A stretch of 64,000 nucleotides of DNA, from contig NZ_FLYE01000045.1 in the NCBI RefSeq assembly GCF_900093605.1, positions 62,001 through 126,000 on the forward strand, written 5' to 3'. Source of the stretch: Candidatus Terasakiella magnetica (GTDB lineage: Bacteria; Pseudomonadota; Alphaproteobacteria; Rhodospirillales; Terasakiellaceae). The translations under genes and the position numbers were made by a program. Position 1 is the stretch's first letter. Every line of letters begins with the position of its first letter. Under the pieces are notes generated by a model that worked only from the letters and a program-made list of their open reading frames with translations, did no database searches and was not told the origin of the DNA. Shown here piece after piece: positions 44,855 to 53,497 of this stretch.

Positions 44855-45544
44855 TCAGTCCCCGCGGACTTCCTCAACCATTTGGGTGAGGAGTTCAATG
44901 TTTTTGACAATAAGGCCATTTTTTTGGCGCTCAACAAAGCCTTTGCGCGCAAGGTCATTCATCACACGCGCAACTGTTTCGCGTGTGGAACTGATGCGCG
45001 AACCGATATCGGAATGAATGGGAATGGGTGAGATAAAAGCCTCATCCTCATCGGTCATATTCTCGCGGGCTTGGCGCAAAATTTCGGCATGGACGCGGTT
45101 AGCCGCACCAAGTGTGGAAAGGTCCATGATGCGCTCATTTGAAATGCGGATGATATGAGCCATGTTTTTCAAAACACGCTCAGCCACAATGGGGTGACCG
45201 GTCAGCAGGCTCATAAAACGTGGTTGGGGCATAGCGGCAAGTAGGGCTCTATCAATGGCCATCACGCTTGCAGAGCGCGGCAGGCCATCAATGGCAGCCA
45301 TTTCGCCAAACTGTTTGCCTTCGGTGAAATCATCCAAGGTTATTTCTTTGCCACCCACTGTGTAGATGACAATGCGCACGCGGCCTTGCACGATGAAGAA
45401 CACATCCGTGCTGTCAGCTTGGCGGTCAATAATCTGTTCGTGGGCGTCGTACCATTTCCATCGGCATTGTTTATTGAGTTCTTCAATAACATCCGTTGGT
45501 AGACCGTCCAACAAATTGATGTTTTCAAGGGTTTGTTGGGTCAT
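44855..45544 (-). CDS. Crp/Fnr-family transcription regulator, Crp-type recognition helix
   Basis: This roughly 229-residue regulator has an N-terminal cyclic-nucleotide-binding domain (VFFIVQGRVRIVIYTVGGKEITLDDF, GKQFGEMAAIDGLPRSASVMA) and a C-terminal winged helix. The recognition helix reads STRETVARVMNDLARKG; the Arg, Glu and Arg contacts match E. coli CRP (RETVGR), predicting binding to TGTGA half-sites. There are no Fnr-type N-terminal cysteines. Start at 45544 is set by AGGACT upstream. Two perfect TGTGA-N6-TCACA sites follow the gene on the same strand. FGEMAAIDGLPRSASV fits a cAMP-type phosphate-binding cassette. Confidence 0.9.
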   Translation of the reverse strand: MTQQTLENINLLDGLPTDVIEELNKQCRWKWYDAHEQIIDRQADSTDVFFIVQGRVRIVIYTVGGKEITLDDFTEGKQFGEMAAIDGLPRSASVMAIDRALLAAMPQPRFMSLLTGHPIVAERVLKNMAHIIRISNERIMDLSTLGAANRVHAEILRQARENMTDEDEAFISPIPIHSDIGSRISSTRETVARVMNDLARKGFVERQKNGLIVKNIELLTQMVEEVRGD

Positions 45545-45610
45545 GTTCATAGTCCTATTCTGGGAACTAAGTTTATTGTGCGCGCAAAATTTTATTTGCG
45601 CAAGATGTAG

Positions 45611-45654
45611 ATTGAATCGGTTTCGAATCAAAAACAATTCGAAACCGATTCAAT
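45611..45654. repeat. Perfect 18-base inverted repeat upstream of the crp-like gene
   Basis: ATTGAATCGGTTTCGAAT (45611-45628) and its exact reverse complement (45637-45654) are separated by eight A-rich bases. No T-run follows on either strand, so it is a poor terminator. It lies 67 bases before the crp-like start and may be an operator or a leader hairpin. Confidence 0.75.
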
Positions 45655-45713
45655 AAAACTACAATTGCAGTTCATTAGCTATATGAATCGCACAGGCCGC
45701 TTATAAAAAATAC

Positions 45714-46574
45714 TTATTTTAAAACGACAGTTTTTAAGCCATTCATCAAAACGCGGTGCTCCACATGTGCACGTACTGCACGCGAAAGCACACCGTTTTC
45801 AATATCACGTCCAACGGCTTTGAGCTTGTCTGGTGTGTAGGTATGGTCCACACGCTCAACGGCTTGTTCAATGATCGGACCTTCATCCAAATCACCCGTT
45901 ACATAATGCGCGGTTGCCCCAATGAGCTTCACACCACGTTCATGGGCTTGGCGATAGGGGTTAGCCCCTTTAAAGCTTGGTAAGAAGGAATGATGGATGT
46001 TGATGCAGCGCCCGCGCAATCTCTCACACATGCGCGGCGAGAGAATTTGCATGTAGCGCGCGAGAACCACCAGATCGATTTCCAGATTTTCAATTAAGTC
46101 CCAAACCTGTTCTTCCTGCTCGTCCTTATTCTCTTTGGAGACAGGCATATGATAAAACGGAATATCATGCCATTCAGCCAAGCGCTCAAGATCAGGATGG
46201 TTTGAAACAATGGCGGGGATATCGGCGTTTAACTCACCTGTGCGATAGCGATAAAGCAAATCGTTTAAGCAATGGTCAAACTTGGACACCATAATGAGCA
46301 GGCGCTGTTTGCGCTTGGCATCATGAATGCCCCATACCATTTGAAAACGTTCTGCCACGCGGGAGAATTTCTTGGCGAGCTCAAAGGCATCAGGTGTATA
46401 GGGACCGGGTGTAAAAACCGTGCGCATAAAGAAACGATCAGAAACCGGATCACCAAAATGGGCAGATTCCGTAATAAAAGCATCTTGGTCTGCTAAAAAG
46501 CTGGAAACCTGAGCCACAATACCCGTGTGGTCAGGACAAGAAATCGTCAGGATATATTTTTTATCAGCGCTCAT
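45714..46574 (-). CDS. purU: Formyltetrahydrofolate deformylase PurU
   Basis: PurU hydrolyses 10-formyl-THF to formate and THF. The 286-residue protein has an N-terminal ACT domain (YILTISCPDHTGIVAQVSSFLADQ) and the formyltransferase-fold catalytic domain (VLARYMQILSPRMCERLRGRCINIHHSFLPSFKGANPYRQA, GATAHYVTGDLDEGPIIEQ). The catalytic Asn/His/Asp set is in NIHHSFLPSF and the following DLDEGP. It overlaps the gamma-glutamyltransferase gene by ATGA, implying one operon. Confidence 0.95.
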   Translation of the reverse strand: MSADKKYILTISCPDHTGIVAQVSSFLADQDAFITESAHFGDPVSDRFFMRTVFTPGPYTPDAFELAKKFSRVAERFQMVWGIHDAKRKQRLLIMVSKFDHCLNDLLYRYRTGELNADIPAIVSNHPDLERLAEWHDIPFYHMPVSKENKDEQEEQVWDLIENLEIDLVVLARYMQILSPRMCERLRGRCINIHHSFLPSFKGANPYRQAHERGVKLIGATAHYVTGDLDEGPIIEQAVERVDHTYTPDKLKAVGRDIENGVLSRAVRAHVEHRVLMNGLKTVVLK

Positions 46575-48145
46575 GAGGCATCCATATGTTCATCGATAAT
46601 AATAGCCGCGCCACCGCGTCGGGCATCGCCGACGCCGTCAAAGCGGCCTGTGTTGAGGTTGGCGCGCACGGAATGTACGCCGCCAAAAAAGAGGTTTTGG
46701 GCGTCCCAGATTTTATAATTGGGCACATGTTCGCTTAAAGCCTGTGTGGCTTCAAGGGGAAAGCCGGGTTCCATGTTTAACAGGCCGCGCTCAAAATGCA
46801 TGCGCGGGGCAGAAACGGCTTGTTCCAAATTCATATTAAATTCAAGTAGGTTGACCAGGACTTGCAAGACTGCCGTGCGAATGCGATTGGACCCGCCAGA
46901 GCCCAACGCCACATTGACCCCGTCATCGCGCAACAATAAGGTGGGTGACATCATGGAGCACATGCGTGTATCTGTGGGCCATTGGTTAAAGCCATGGGGG
47001 TTGATATCTTCTTCCCCCAGCATGTTATTGAGCATAACACCTGTGCCGGGCAGGATATGACCACAGCCTTCTCCGTTTGAAACCGTAAGCGAAGCTGCAT
47101 TGCCGTGCTTATCAATGGCGCTCATGTGGGTTGTGCCGCGCAGGGCTGTGGGGCGACCCATGATTTCTTTGCGGTACGTTTGTAAGAAATCCTGATCCAG
47201 CATTTTAAGCTGGGCCTGTTCAGCCCCTTGGGCAAGCTTGGCATCAATGCGCGCTTTGTTGGTAAGGGCCATAATCTGGCTTAGGCGTTCAACATGGTCT
47301 TTTGAACCAAAGGATAAATCGCGAAAGCCTGCAGTTTTAATCAGCTCTAAAGCAAAAGCAATAAGCAAGCCACCTGTGGAAGGCGCTGGATTGGTGTAAA
47401 AATGCGAACGGGCATAATCAACGCGCAGAGGTTTTCTTCGCTCAACACGGTATTCATGCAGGTCCGCCATGCTGAGATGACCGCCATTGTCCCAACTGTC
47501 TGTTTCAATCAGCTTGGCGATATCGCCTTTATAAAACAGGTCTTCACCATCGCGGGCCAAGGCTTCAAAGAGGTTGCCCATATCCGGGTTGGTTTGTAGC
47601 TCGCCTTCACCCAAAAGATGTTTATCACCCTTGTGGCTGCCATAAAGGGCTTTGCTATCAGGTGAGGCCATAAAGATAGCCTCAACAATATCAAAAATCT
47701 TTGCCTGCATTTGATTGACCCGCACGCCGTCTTTGGCAAGCTCAACAGCTGGGGCAACAATTACATCCATAGGCAGGCTGCCCAGGTCTTTATGGGCTTC
47801 AAACAGGCCTTTGACTAAACCCGGTGTGGCAATGGAGCCACGCCCAATATGGAATTCTTGGGTGACTGTGCCAAAATCGGCCAAAATGGGATAAAACTCG
47901 CTTTCTTCACGGCGCACCTTTGGCGTCTGGGTGAAAAAATCATAAAGGAGCGGGTCTTGATCTTGTGCATGGGCGAGTAAGAAACCACCGCCGCCCAGTG
48001 AAGAGAGCACAGGCTCCACCACGCAAGACGCACACATGGCCGCCAAAATGGCATCAAAGGCATTGCCGCCTTCTTCCAGCATACGTGCGCCAGCTTGTGT
48101 TGTGTGTGGATGACCGGCTGAAACAGCCCCCGATGTTTTCCCCAT
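46571..48145 (-). CDS. Gamma-glutamyltransferase family protein
   Basis: This 524-residue N-terminal-nucleophile hydrolase is of the GGT type. N-terminal part: GAVSAGHPHTTQAGARMLEEGGNAFDAI and SLGGGGFLLAHA. The autoprocessing and catalytic Thr is in LRGTTHMSAIDKHGNAASLTVSNG, and the oxyanion region is GSGGSNRI. No signal peptide is seen, so it appears cytosolic, unlike typical GGT that degrades periplasmic glutathione; it may be a gamma-glutamyl hydrolase of another substrate. It is upstream of and coupled to purU. Confidence 0.88.
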   Translation of the reverse strand: MGKTSGAVSAGHPHTTQAGARMLEEGGNAFDAILAAMCASCVVEPVLSSLGGGGFLLAHAQDQDPLLYDFFTQTPKVRREESEFYPILADFGTVTQEFHIGRGSIATPGLVKGLFEAHKDLGSLPMDVIVAPAVELAKDGVRVNQMQAKIFDIVEAIFMASPDSKALYGSHKGDKHLLGEGELQTNPDMGNLFEALARDGEDLFYKGDIAKLIETDSWDNGGHLSMADLHEYRVERRKPLRVDYARSHFYTNPAPSTGGLLIAFALELIKTAGFRDLSFGSKDHVERLSQIMALTNKARIDAKLAQGAEQAQLKMLDQDFLQTYRKEIMGRPTALRGTTHMSAIDKHGNAASLTVSNGEGCGHILPGTGVMLNNMLGEEDINPHGFNQWPTDTRMCSMMSPTLLLRDDGVNVALGSGGSNRIRTAVLQVLVNLLEFNMNLEQAVSAPRMHFERGLLNMEPGFPLEATQALSEHVPNYKIWDAQNLFFGGVHSVRANLNTGRFDGVGDARRGGAAIIIDEHMDAS

Positions 48146-48179
48146 AACCCTAATGTCTTCTTTTCTGTCTCTTTTAGTC

Positions 48180-49136
48180 TTAGCTGCGCGGTGCCGCAGC
48201 CCTAATTAAACGGTCATTTATGGCAAGACCAAGGCCTTTATTGGGAATGGGTGAAACAGCCATGCATTTATAGCCTTTCACATCCAGCTCCCGCATCATG
48301 GCAAAGAGATTAGCGGCTGCTTCGTTAAGATTACCTGAAGGGCTTAAATTTAATGTGGCCTTTGTACACTCTGGGCCAAAACCAAGCAGGATATCACCTT
48401 GGCGGATGTCTTTTGCATTTAAGCGCATGGCCAGGTTTGGTGCATAATGGCTCGTCAGCATGCCGGGGGATTTGGGTGCATCGGGTGCATCATCAGGAAA
48501 GATCAATTTCCCCACAACCCCTTCAAGCTCTTCAATTGAAATACCACCGGGGCGCAAGAAACCGACTTGCGCACCACAAGCATCCACAACGGTTGATTCA
48601 AGCCCCACCTCACACGGACCACCATCAAGGATCATATCGACTTTTGCCCCAAGGGATTGGGCCACATGATTTGCCTGTGTTGGTGATATTTGACCGGACT
48701 TATTAGCGCTGGGCGCGGCAATAGGGCGACCAGACTGTTTTAAAAGGGCCGTTGCAATGGGGTGATTGGGCAGGCGAATGGCAACCGTATCAAGCCCCGC
48801 ACTAACCAGCAAGGAAAGGCCGCTGTCATTTTTTCGTGGTAAAACAAGGGTGAGGGCACCGGGCCAAAAAGCATCCGCCAGCTTTTCAGCCGCCGGGGTA
48901 AATTCCACCAGCTTGCGCGCTGTTTCCATATCCGGCACATGGACAATTAGCGGGTTGAATGAGGGGCGTTCTTTCGCGGCAAAGATAGAGGCCACGGCCT
49001 CTTCATCTGTGGCATCTGCGCCAAGCCCATAAACCGTTTCGGTTGGAAAAGCTACAAGCCGCCCCGCACAAATATGCTCACCCGCACGCGCAAGGTTATC
49101 TGTTGTGGGGGGGAATATGTTTTCAGCATCACTCAT
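48180..49136 (-). CDS. tsaC: L-threonylcarbamoyladenylate synthase (TsaC/Sua5)
   Basis: This enzyme makes threonylcarbamoyl-AMP for the t6A modification of tRNA. At 318 residues it is the long Sua5 form: YrdC domain (LVAFPTETVYGLGADATDEEAV, KERPSFNPLIVHV, PSANKSGQISPT) plus a C-terminal Sua5 domain after a linker (SPGMLTSHYAPNLAMRL). The ATG at 49136 gives SDAENIFPP; a frame open further upstream would overlap ubiV with non-homologous sequence and is rejected. Confidence 0.94.
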   Translation of the reverse strand: MSDAENIFPPTTDNLARAGEHICAGRLVAFPTETVYGLGADATDEEAVASIFAAKERPSFNPLIVHVPDMETARKLVEFTPAAEKLADAFWPGALTLVLPRKNDSGLSLLVSAGLDTVAIRLPNHPIATALLKQSGRPIAAPSANKSGQISPTQANHVAQSLGAKVDMILDGGPCEVGLESTVVDACGAQVGFLRPGGISIEELEGVVGKLIFPDDAPDAPKSPGMLTSHYAPNLAMRLNAKDIRQGDILLGFGPECTKATLNLSPSGNLNEAAANLFAMMRELDVKGYKCMAVSPIPNKGLGLAINDRLIRAAAPRS

Positions 49137-49179
49137 ATGGTTCTCATATCGTGAAAGCACGATAAAGTGAAGTAAAAAC

Positions 49180-50091
49180 CTATAGGTCGAACTCTTCTTG
49201 CGTCCCCTTGGCTTTAACGCCTTCGCTTTGATAGTAAAAGCCATTGGCAAAAGGCAGCCCGTCCATGAGGTCATCAAGTCTTTCTGTGGCTTCAAGGGCT
49301 TCGAGTTTGCCGTCCAGAACATCACGATAGATGCTTGCCACATCAGCCATGTTGGTATCATGTGGAGAAAGGCGAAAATGGCGAATGCCCATGGATTGCA
49401 GATCATCCAGTTCACCGACCAGATTGGCACAAGTATAAGACATGGTCTGAATACCGTTTACCGCCAAGAACGGATCGCCATCTAGGGTATCAAGGTCCAT
49501 ACCGTCTGGGTCTTTATCACAAACATATTGGCAGGAGTCTTTTGCCAGACCGTGAGAACGCGCATGATAACACCGTGCAGATAGCGCCAAGGGCAGGCGA
49601 CCAAAGATTTGAACTTCAAGGTCTGACTTGGCTACTTTCGCCATAGCCTGAAGGGAGTTTCTTGAAAGTTCTGAAGGTAGTGAAATATGGGTTGCGCCTT
49701 GTTGTTCCATCACACCAAGGGCGCCTTCATTATAGACATTTACAAAAGGCCCAACCGCATGGGGGCGACCCATGAGTTTAGAACAGGCTGAAATATCATT
49801 AGCTTCAATCATCACCCCGTCCATGTCGCACAACTCGCGCACCAGTTCCATCTCGCGCTTGGTCATGACAAGGGCAAGCGTGGAGAAGATAACGCGTTTA
49901 CCAGCTTGGGTTAAACGTTCTGCCACTTCTGGAATTTCAGGGGCAAAAAAAGGCTGACGTTTTGAACAGACCACTTCGCCTAAAAAGACCGTATCAACAG
50001 GGGCTTCATCCGCAATGGCGAAATAGAAATCTTTCAGCTTTTCAACGGGCCAGTTAAATAAAACAGGGCCGAGATTTAGATGTGTGTTCAT
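49180..50091 (-). CDS. ubiV: Anaerobic ubiquinone biosynthesis protein UbiV (U32 family)
   Basis: UbiV with UbiU hydroxylates ubiquinone precursors without oxygen, using 4Fe-4S clusters. The 303-residue protein has N-terminal NLGPVLFNWPVEKLKDFYFAIADE, and cysteines placed for a cluster: Cys42 in GEVVCSKRQPF and the group in ARCYHARSHGLAKDSCQYVC. Its start overlaps the ubiU stop (TAATG). Together with ubiU and ubiT it forms the complete oxygen-independent module. Confidence 0.94.
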   Translation of the reverse strand: MNTHLNLGPVLFNWPVEKLKDFYFAIADEAPVDTVFLGEVVCSKRQPFFAPEIPEVAERLTQAGKRVIFSTLALVMTKREMELVRELCDMDGVMIEANDISACSKLMGRPHAVGPFVNVYNEGALGVMEQQGATHISLPSELSRNSLQAMAKVAKSDLEVQIFGRLPLALSARCYHARSHGLAKDSCQYVCDKDPDGMDLDTLDGDPFLAVNGIQTMSYTCANLVGELDDLQSMGIRHFRLSPHDTNMADVASIYRDVLDGKLEALEATERLDDLMDGLPFANGFYYQSEGVKAKGTQEEFDL

Positions 50092-51083
50092 TATTGCCAC
50101 CTCTTGTTATAGGCACCAGTGGTTTCTTTCTGGCCTTCTGTGATGTTTTCTAGGCCTAGTGGTGGAACGGGCAGGCCGTTTGCGGCGGCATCAGCGGCTT
50201 TTCTAAAAGCGGCGACCACTTGGGCAATATAGGCTTTGCCGCGTTGGCGCCCTTCAATTTTAAGGGCGGTGACGCCAGCTTCCATGAGTTCTGGTAAAAA
50301 CTCAGCCGCATTCAGGCTGGTTGGGTCTTCAAACAGATAAGAGGCTTTATCTAGGGTGACAAAGCGGCCTTTACATAAGGTTGGATAGCCCGCCGCCTCA
50401 CTTTGGGCAAACTGGTTGATGGTGAAATCACCCAGTTTTGAGACCATCTTGTTGCCTTTATCTTCATAGCGCACATGACTTGGAGGCGAGCAGACCCCAT
50501 TCATGTTAGGCGATTGTCCCGTCGCATATGAAGAAAGCGAACAGCGCCCTTCTGCCATGACACAAAGCCCGCCAAATACGAAGACTTCGGTTTCCACGTC
50601 AATCTCTTTATTAAGCTTGGCAATTTCCGCCACGGTGAGAACACGCGGCAACACAACGCGTTTTACATCAAATGTATTTTTATAATAAGCAATGGCATCA
50701 GGGTTGGAGGCTGAGGCTTGAACGGAAAGATGACGCCGTGTCTCAGGGCGGTTTTCAGCTGCATAGGCCAGCAAGCCCACATCCGCCATGATTAAAGCAT
50801 GGGCCCCAAGGTCTGAGGCATCCAACACGGCTTGATGCCAAGGTTCAGGATTGCCTGCCTCTGGATAGGTGTTCAGCGCAACAAGGACTTTTGAACCTTT
50901 AGATTTGGCATAGTCAACGCCTTCGCCCAATTCATCGCGGGAGAAATTCAGACCGGGGAAGTTTCGCGCATTTGTGGCATCGCGAAAACCGCAATAAACC
51001 GTATCTGCGCCTGCATCCACTGCTGCGCGCAGGGCAGCGGGAGTGCCAGCAGGGCAAACGAGTTCGAGTTTTTGCGTCTTCAT
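50091..51083 (-). CDS. ubiU: Anaerobic ubiquinone biosynthesis protein UbiU (U32 family)
   Basis: This 330-residue U32 protein opens with LELVCPAGTPAALRAAVDAGADTVYCGF, the family signature, and has the cluster cysteine region MAEGRCSLSSYATGQSPNMNGVCSPPSHVRYE. It works as a heterodimer with UbiV. The start overlaps ubiT by ATGA, so ubiT-ubiU-ubiV are translationally coupled. Confidence 0.95.
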   Translation of the reverse strand: MKTQKLELVCPAGTPAALRAAVDAGADTVYCGFRDATNARNFPGLNFSRDELGEGVDYAKSKGSKVLVALNTYPEAGNPEPWHQAVLDASDLGAHALIMADVGLLAYAAENRPETRRHLSVQASASNPDAIAYYKNTFDVKRVVLPRVLTVAEIAKLNKEIDVETEVFVFGGLCVMAEGRCSLSSYATGQSPNMNGVCSPPSHVRYEDKGNKMVSKLGDFTINQFAQSEAAGYPTLCKGRFVTLDKASYLFEDPTSLNAAEFLPELMEAGVTALKIEGRQRGKAYIAQVVAAFRKAADAAANGLPVPPLGLENITEGQKETTGAYNKRWQ

Positions 51084-51760
51084 GCTGTTTTACCTGCTCT
51101 GCGGCGGACCTGTTTTTTCAAGGTCGTAACGGTTTCTTCAAGCTCTTCAATGCTTGCGGCTTGGGCATCGCATTTGCGTTGCAGGGGGGCCAGTGTGGCT
51201 TGGCTTAAGACGTTAAGGTCTTTGGTGAAGCGCTGGAAGATTTTGCCTGCAACTTGGGCGGCCATATCGGCAGGTTTGGCGAAATTGCCAAACAGGCGCA
51301 AGAGGTCGTTATGCACATCAATATCTGCGCCATCCACTGCATTGCGCAAGGCAAGGACGGCTTCGGTGTCGCCTTCCACCACAAGATCGCGTGAGAAGAA
51401 GAGCGCATCGCCATCAATGCGCCCTTCTAACAATTCGATTAACAAAACCAAGGGGCCGCGAATGGCTGCTTGGGTGTAAAGCTCCTGCTCGTCTTTAAAA
51501 GCTTGGACAATCTCAAGTGAAGGCGCGGTTTGATGGGTATCCATCACAAAGGAAAAGGGCAGATCAACCGGATCAATGAGAAAACGTGGCGAGTTTACTG
51601 ATGTCATGCGATCAAAGACACCGGGGTGTTGTTGATGCATCTGTTTGATCGCCGCATTAAAAATAGGTTGCAAGAGCTTTGCGGGTATGGGGCGCGCAGC
51701 CAAGCCTGCCAATAAAACAGGTGATAAAGGGGCAATGGGGCCCTTAGAGAGTGAAGCCAT
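51080..51760 (-). CDS. ubiT: SCP2-domain ubiquinone biosynthesis accessory factor UbiT
   Basis: This roughly 226-residue protein has an SCP2 lipid-binding domain (VNSPRFLIDPVDLPFSFVMDTHQTAPSLEIV, GDALFFSRDLVVEGDTEAVLALRNAVDG) and a C-terminal coiled segment (KCDAQAASIEELEETVTTLKKQVRRRAG). UbiT binds prenyl intermediates for the anaerobic pathway. I prefer the ATG at 51760 over an upstream TTG. An Fnr/FixK-like palindrome lies 27 bases upstream. Confidence 0.9.
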   Translation of the reverse strand: MASLSKGPIAPLSPVLLAGLAARPIPAKLLQPIFNAAIKQMHQQHPGVFDRMTSVNSPRFLIDPVDLPFSFVMDTHQTAPSLEIVQAFKDEQELYTQAAIRGPLVLLIELLEGRIDGDALFFSRDLVVEGDTEAVLALRNAVDGADIDVHNDLLRLFGNFAKPADMAAQVAGKIFQRFTKDLNVLSQATLAPLQRKCDAQAASIEELEETVTTLKKQVRRRAGKTA

Positions 51761-51786
51761 GAGGAAAGAGACCTCTTTTATGATTT

Positions 51787-51800
51787 TTGTCAATTGGCAA
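51787..51800. promoter_or_regulatory. Possible Fnr/FixK-like site before ubiT
   Basis: TTGTCAATTGGCAA is a near-palindrome with TTGNC-N4-GNCAA symmetry, close to the Fnr/FixK pattern. It stands just upstream of the ubiTUV operon, which should be induced at low oxygen. The match is imperfect and close to the start codon. Confidence 0.35.
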
Positions 51801-51896
51801 AATTTTTAGCTGAAATATCTGGTAAAGAAATTGACCTATGACAAATTCACCGATATATATAAAGCAATTAAAAATTGTATCATATGGCATATAAAA

Positions 51897-52337
51897 ATGA
51901 AAAAGTGGAACGTTCAAACCAATACGCGTTTCTTGAAGGCGAAAAATATCACAGAGTTGTATAATAATGTCTGGTCGGCAGATGGCTTTGAATACGATAT
52001 TTCATTTGAGACATTTGATAAAATGTTCTCCCAAGGCTGTTATGGTTTTTTTGTTTTTGAAGAACAAAAACTGATCGGCATGGCCCGTGTGTTTAGTGAC
52101 GATGTGATGACCAGCTGGGTGGCTGAAGTAATTGTGCATCCGTCTTGGCAGAAAAAAGGTGTGGGATCAGCCCTAACGGATGCGGTGAAAAGGCGTTTTA
52201 GTCATACCTCCATTTATCTTGAATCACTTCTTCACAATGAAGAATTTTTTGTGAAAAACGGGATCAAACCACAAAGTAAACTCGTATCTTGTTCACGCCC
52301 TTCTGCAAAAGTTTTGAAGATGCGCCAGGCCTGCTAA
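51897..52337 (+). CDS. GNAT-family N-acetyltransferase
   Basis: This 146-residue acetyltransferase has the acetyl-CoA-binding strand and loop VAEVIVHPSWQKKGVGSALTDAVKRRF. The preceding strand FEEQKLIGMARVFSDD and the late FFVKNGIKPQSKLVS fit the fold. The substrate is unknown. The start is uncertain: I use the ATG at 51897 (KKWNVQTNTRF), since the frame further upstream depends on a TTG. Confidence 0.82.
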   Translation: MKKWNVQTNTRFLKAKNITELYNNVWSADGFEYDISFETFDKMFSQGCYGFFVFEEQKLIGMARVFSDDVMTSWVAEVIVHPSWQKKGVGSALTDAVKRRFSHTSIYLESLLHNEEFFVKNGIKPQSKLVSCSRPSAKVLKMRQAC

Positions 52338-52442
52338 AGCTAGGGTACAACGCCGCATTGCAGTTTAAAAAGTTGATGGCATAAACAATTAATGGTATCT
52401 GTCCTACCATTATTACATTTTGGGTTATGGGCGGAGAATATT

Positions 52443-53234
52443 TTGTTAAAGAAATCATTAATATTAACAACGGTTTTAGCTGTTGGGGGGCTTAGCTTCT
52501 CACAAGCAATGGCTGATACGATGAAGCCAGCGGTTGCTGGCGTGAATGGTAAAGTAGATATTCAAGGTGGTTCTGTTGGGCGTGAAGGTTCTGCTGCTGT
52601 TGGTGGTTCTTTAAGTGCGCCAGTTGGTCATTCATATGGTGTTCAATTTGATGGTGGGCTGAATACCAGCCCATCTAGCCATAGTGGTGGTTTGGCAGGA
52701 CACTTTTTCCGTCGTGATCCTGATGCCTATTTAGCAGGTTTGACGAGCATGTGGATTCGTGTTGATGGTCGTGACTTATGGAGAAATGGCTTAGAAACCG
52801 AAATCTATGTTGATGATTTTACATTCTCCGGTTCACTGGGGTTGCAAAATGGCTATAGCCGCTCAACGGGTTATGCGGGTTTAGATGCCGGTTTTTATAT
52901 AAATGATGACTTATTAGTCAGCGGTGGTGTTGCTGGTTACAGTAACTATCGTTCAGTATATATCAGCTCTGAATGGCGCCCCATGAAAGATAGTTCGCTT
53001 TCTTTATTTGGTAATATTGGTGCAGGTAATCAAAACGGTGGCTTTGCTACAATTGGTTTAAGATTTAGTTTTGGTGCTGGCAATATTACACTGAAGAAGC
53101 AACACAGAGAATATGATCCGCCAAATATTCTAACTGGTTTCACGAGTGGCTCCAGTGGCGGTGGCGCAGTTGTCAATCAAATCATTAATAAGATTGAAAA
53201 GCCTCAAGTTGCAAGTACTCCAGCACCTAGCTAA
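52443..53234 (+). CDS. Exported glycine-rich protein, probable outer-membrane beta-barrel
   Basis: This 263-residue protein has a signal peptide (LKKSLILTTVLAVGGLSFSQAMA). The rest has alternating aromatic/polar strands with Gly, Ser and Asn turns (GHSYGVQFDGGLNTSPSSHSGGLAGHFF, LLVSGGVAGYSNYRSVYISSEW, GNQNGGFATIGLRFSFGAG), typical of an outer-membrane barrel. The C-terminal 50 residues form a separate tail (AVVNQIINKIEKPQ). The start is TTG at 52443 behind GGCGGAGAATATT; no ATG gives a proper signal. Function unknown. Confidence 0.72.
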   Translation: MLKKSLILTTVLAVGGLSFSQAMADTMKPAVAGVNGKVDIQGGSVGREGSAAVGGSLSAPVGHSYGVQFDGGLNTSPSSHSGGLAGHFFRRDPDAYLAGLTSMWIRVDGRDLWRNGLETEIYVDDFTFSGSLGLQNGYSRSTGYAGLDAGFYINDDLLVSGGVAGYSNYRSVYISSEWRPMKDSSLSLFGNIGAGNQNGGFATIGLRFSFGAGNITLKKQHREYDPPNILTGFTSGSSGGGAVVNQIINKIEKPQVASTPAPS

Positions 53235-53248
53235 TTTATAGCAATCTT

Positions 53249-53283
53249 AAAAGTGCCTATTATAACGATAGGCACTTTTTTTA
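53249..53283 (+). terminator. Intrinsic terminator after the barrel gene
   Basis: AAAAGTGCCTAT (53249-53260) pairs with ATAGGCACTTTT (53268-53279), followed by a T-run. Strong and well placed. Confidence 0.9.
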
Positions 53284-53335
53284 TATTTGGTATGTGTTTT
53301 CGTATAGAGCAAAACGGTCTTGTATATGAACGAAG

Positions 53336-53497
53336 AAGGGCTGAGGTGATAGGTCCTCAGCCCTTAATTCTCATTCTGCCTTCTTGCGAACGACCGCCCG
53401 CGGTAGCGATCTTCGCGGCAGTCACCGTACAGGAAATACGGCGGCTATATCATGGCCCCTTCACTTGAGGGTCACTACAAAGAGTTCTCTCTGTATG
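53336..53497 (-). ncRNA. Candidate structured RNA between the barrel gene and cysQ
   Basis: On the minus strand a promoter-like pair TTGCCA (53532-53527) and CAGTAT (53509-53504), 17 bases apart, predicts a start near 53497. Downstream are CCGTA/TACGG (53441-53437 with 53429-53425), a GC-rich stem (53423-53414 with 53402-53392, one bulge) and a final 11-base stem AAGGGCTGAGG/CCTCAGCCCTT (53365-53355 with 53346-53336). The size, about 160 bases, is in the 6S RNA range, but I cannot fit the 6S, tmRNA, SRP or RNase P signatures. Short frames through it in both directions do not look like proteins. Confidence 0.5.

Noticed and set aside
49137-49430. 98-residue N-terminal extension of TsaC overlapping ubiV
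   Set aside because: The extension is the antisense-frame shadow of ubiV codons and lacks any Sua5 similarity; the ATG at 49136 is correct.
53253-53468. 71-residue plus-strand reading frame over the structured region
   Set aside because: It begins inside a terminator stem and runs through strong hairpins, has no ribosome site and shows no domain-like pattern.
53336-53497. 6S, tmRNA, SRP or RNase P RNA
   Set aside because: Size fits 6S, but I could not see its closing stem and bubble; no tag frame, no GGAAG-type SRP loop and no RNase P core motifs were found.
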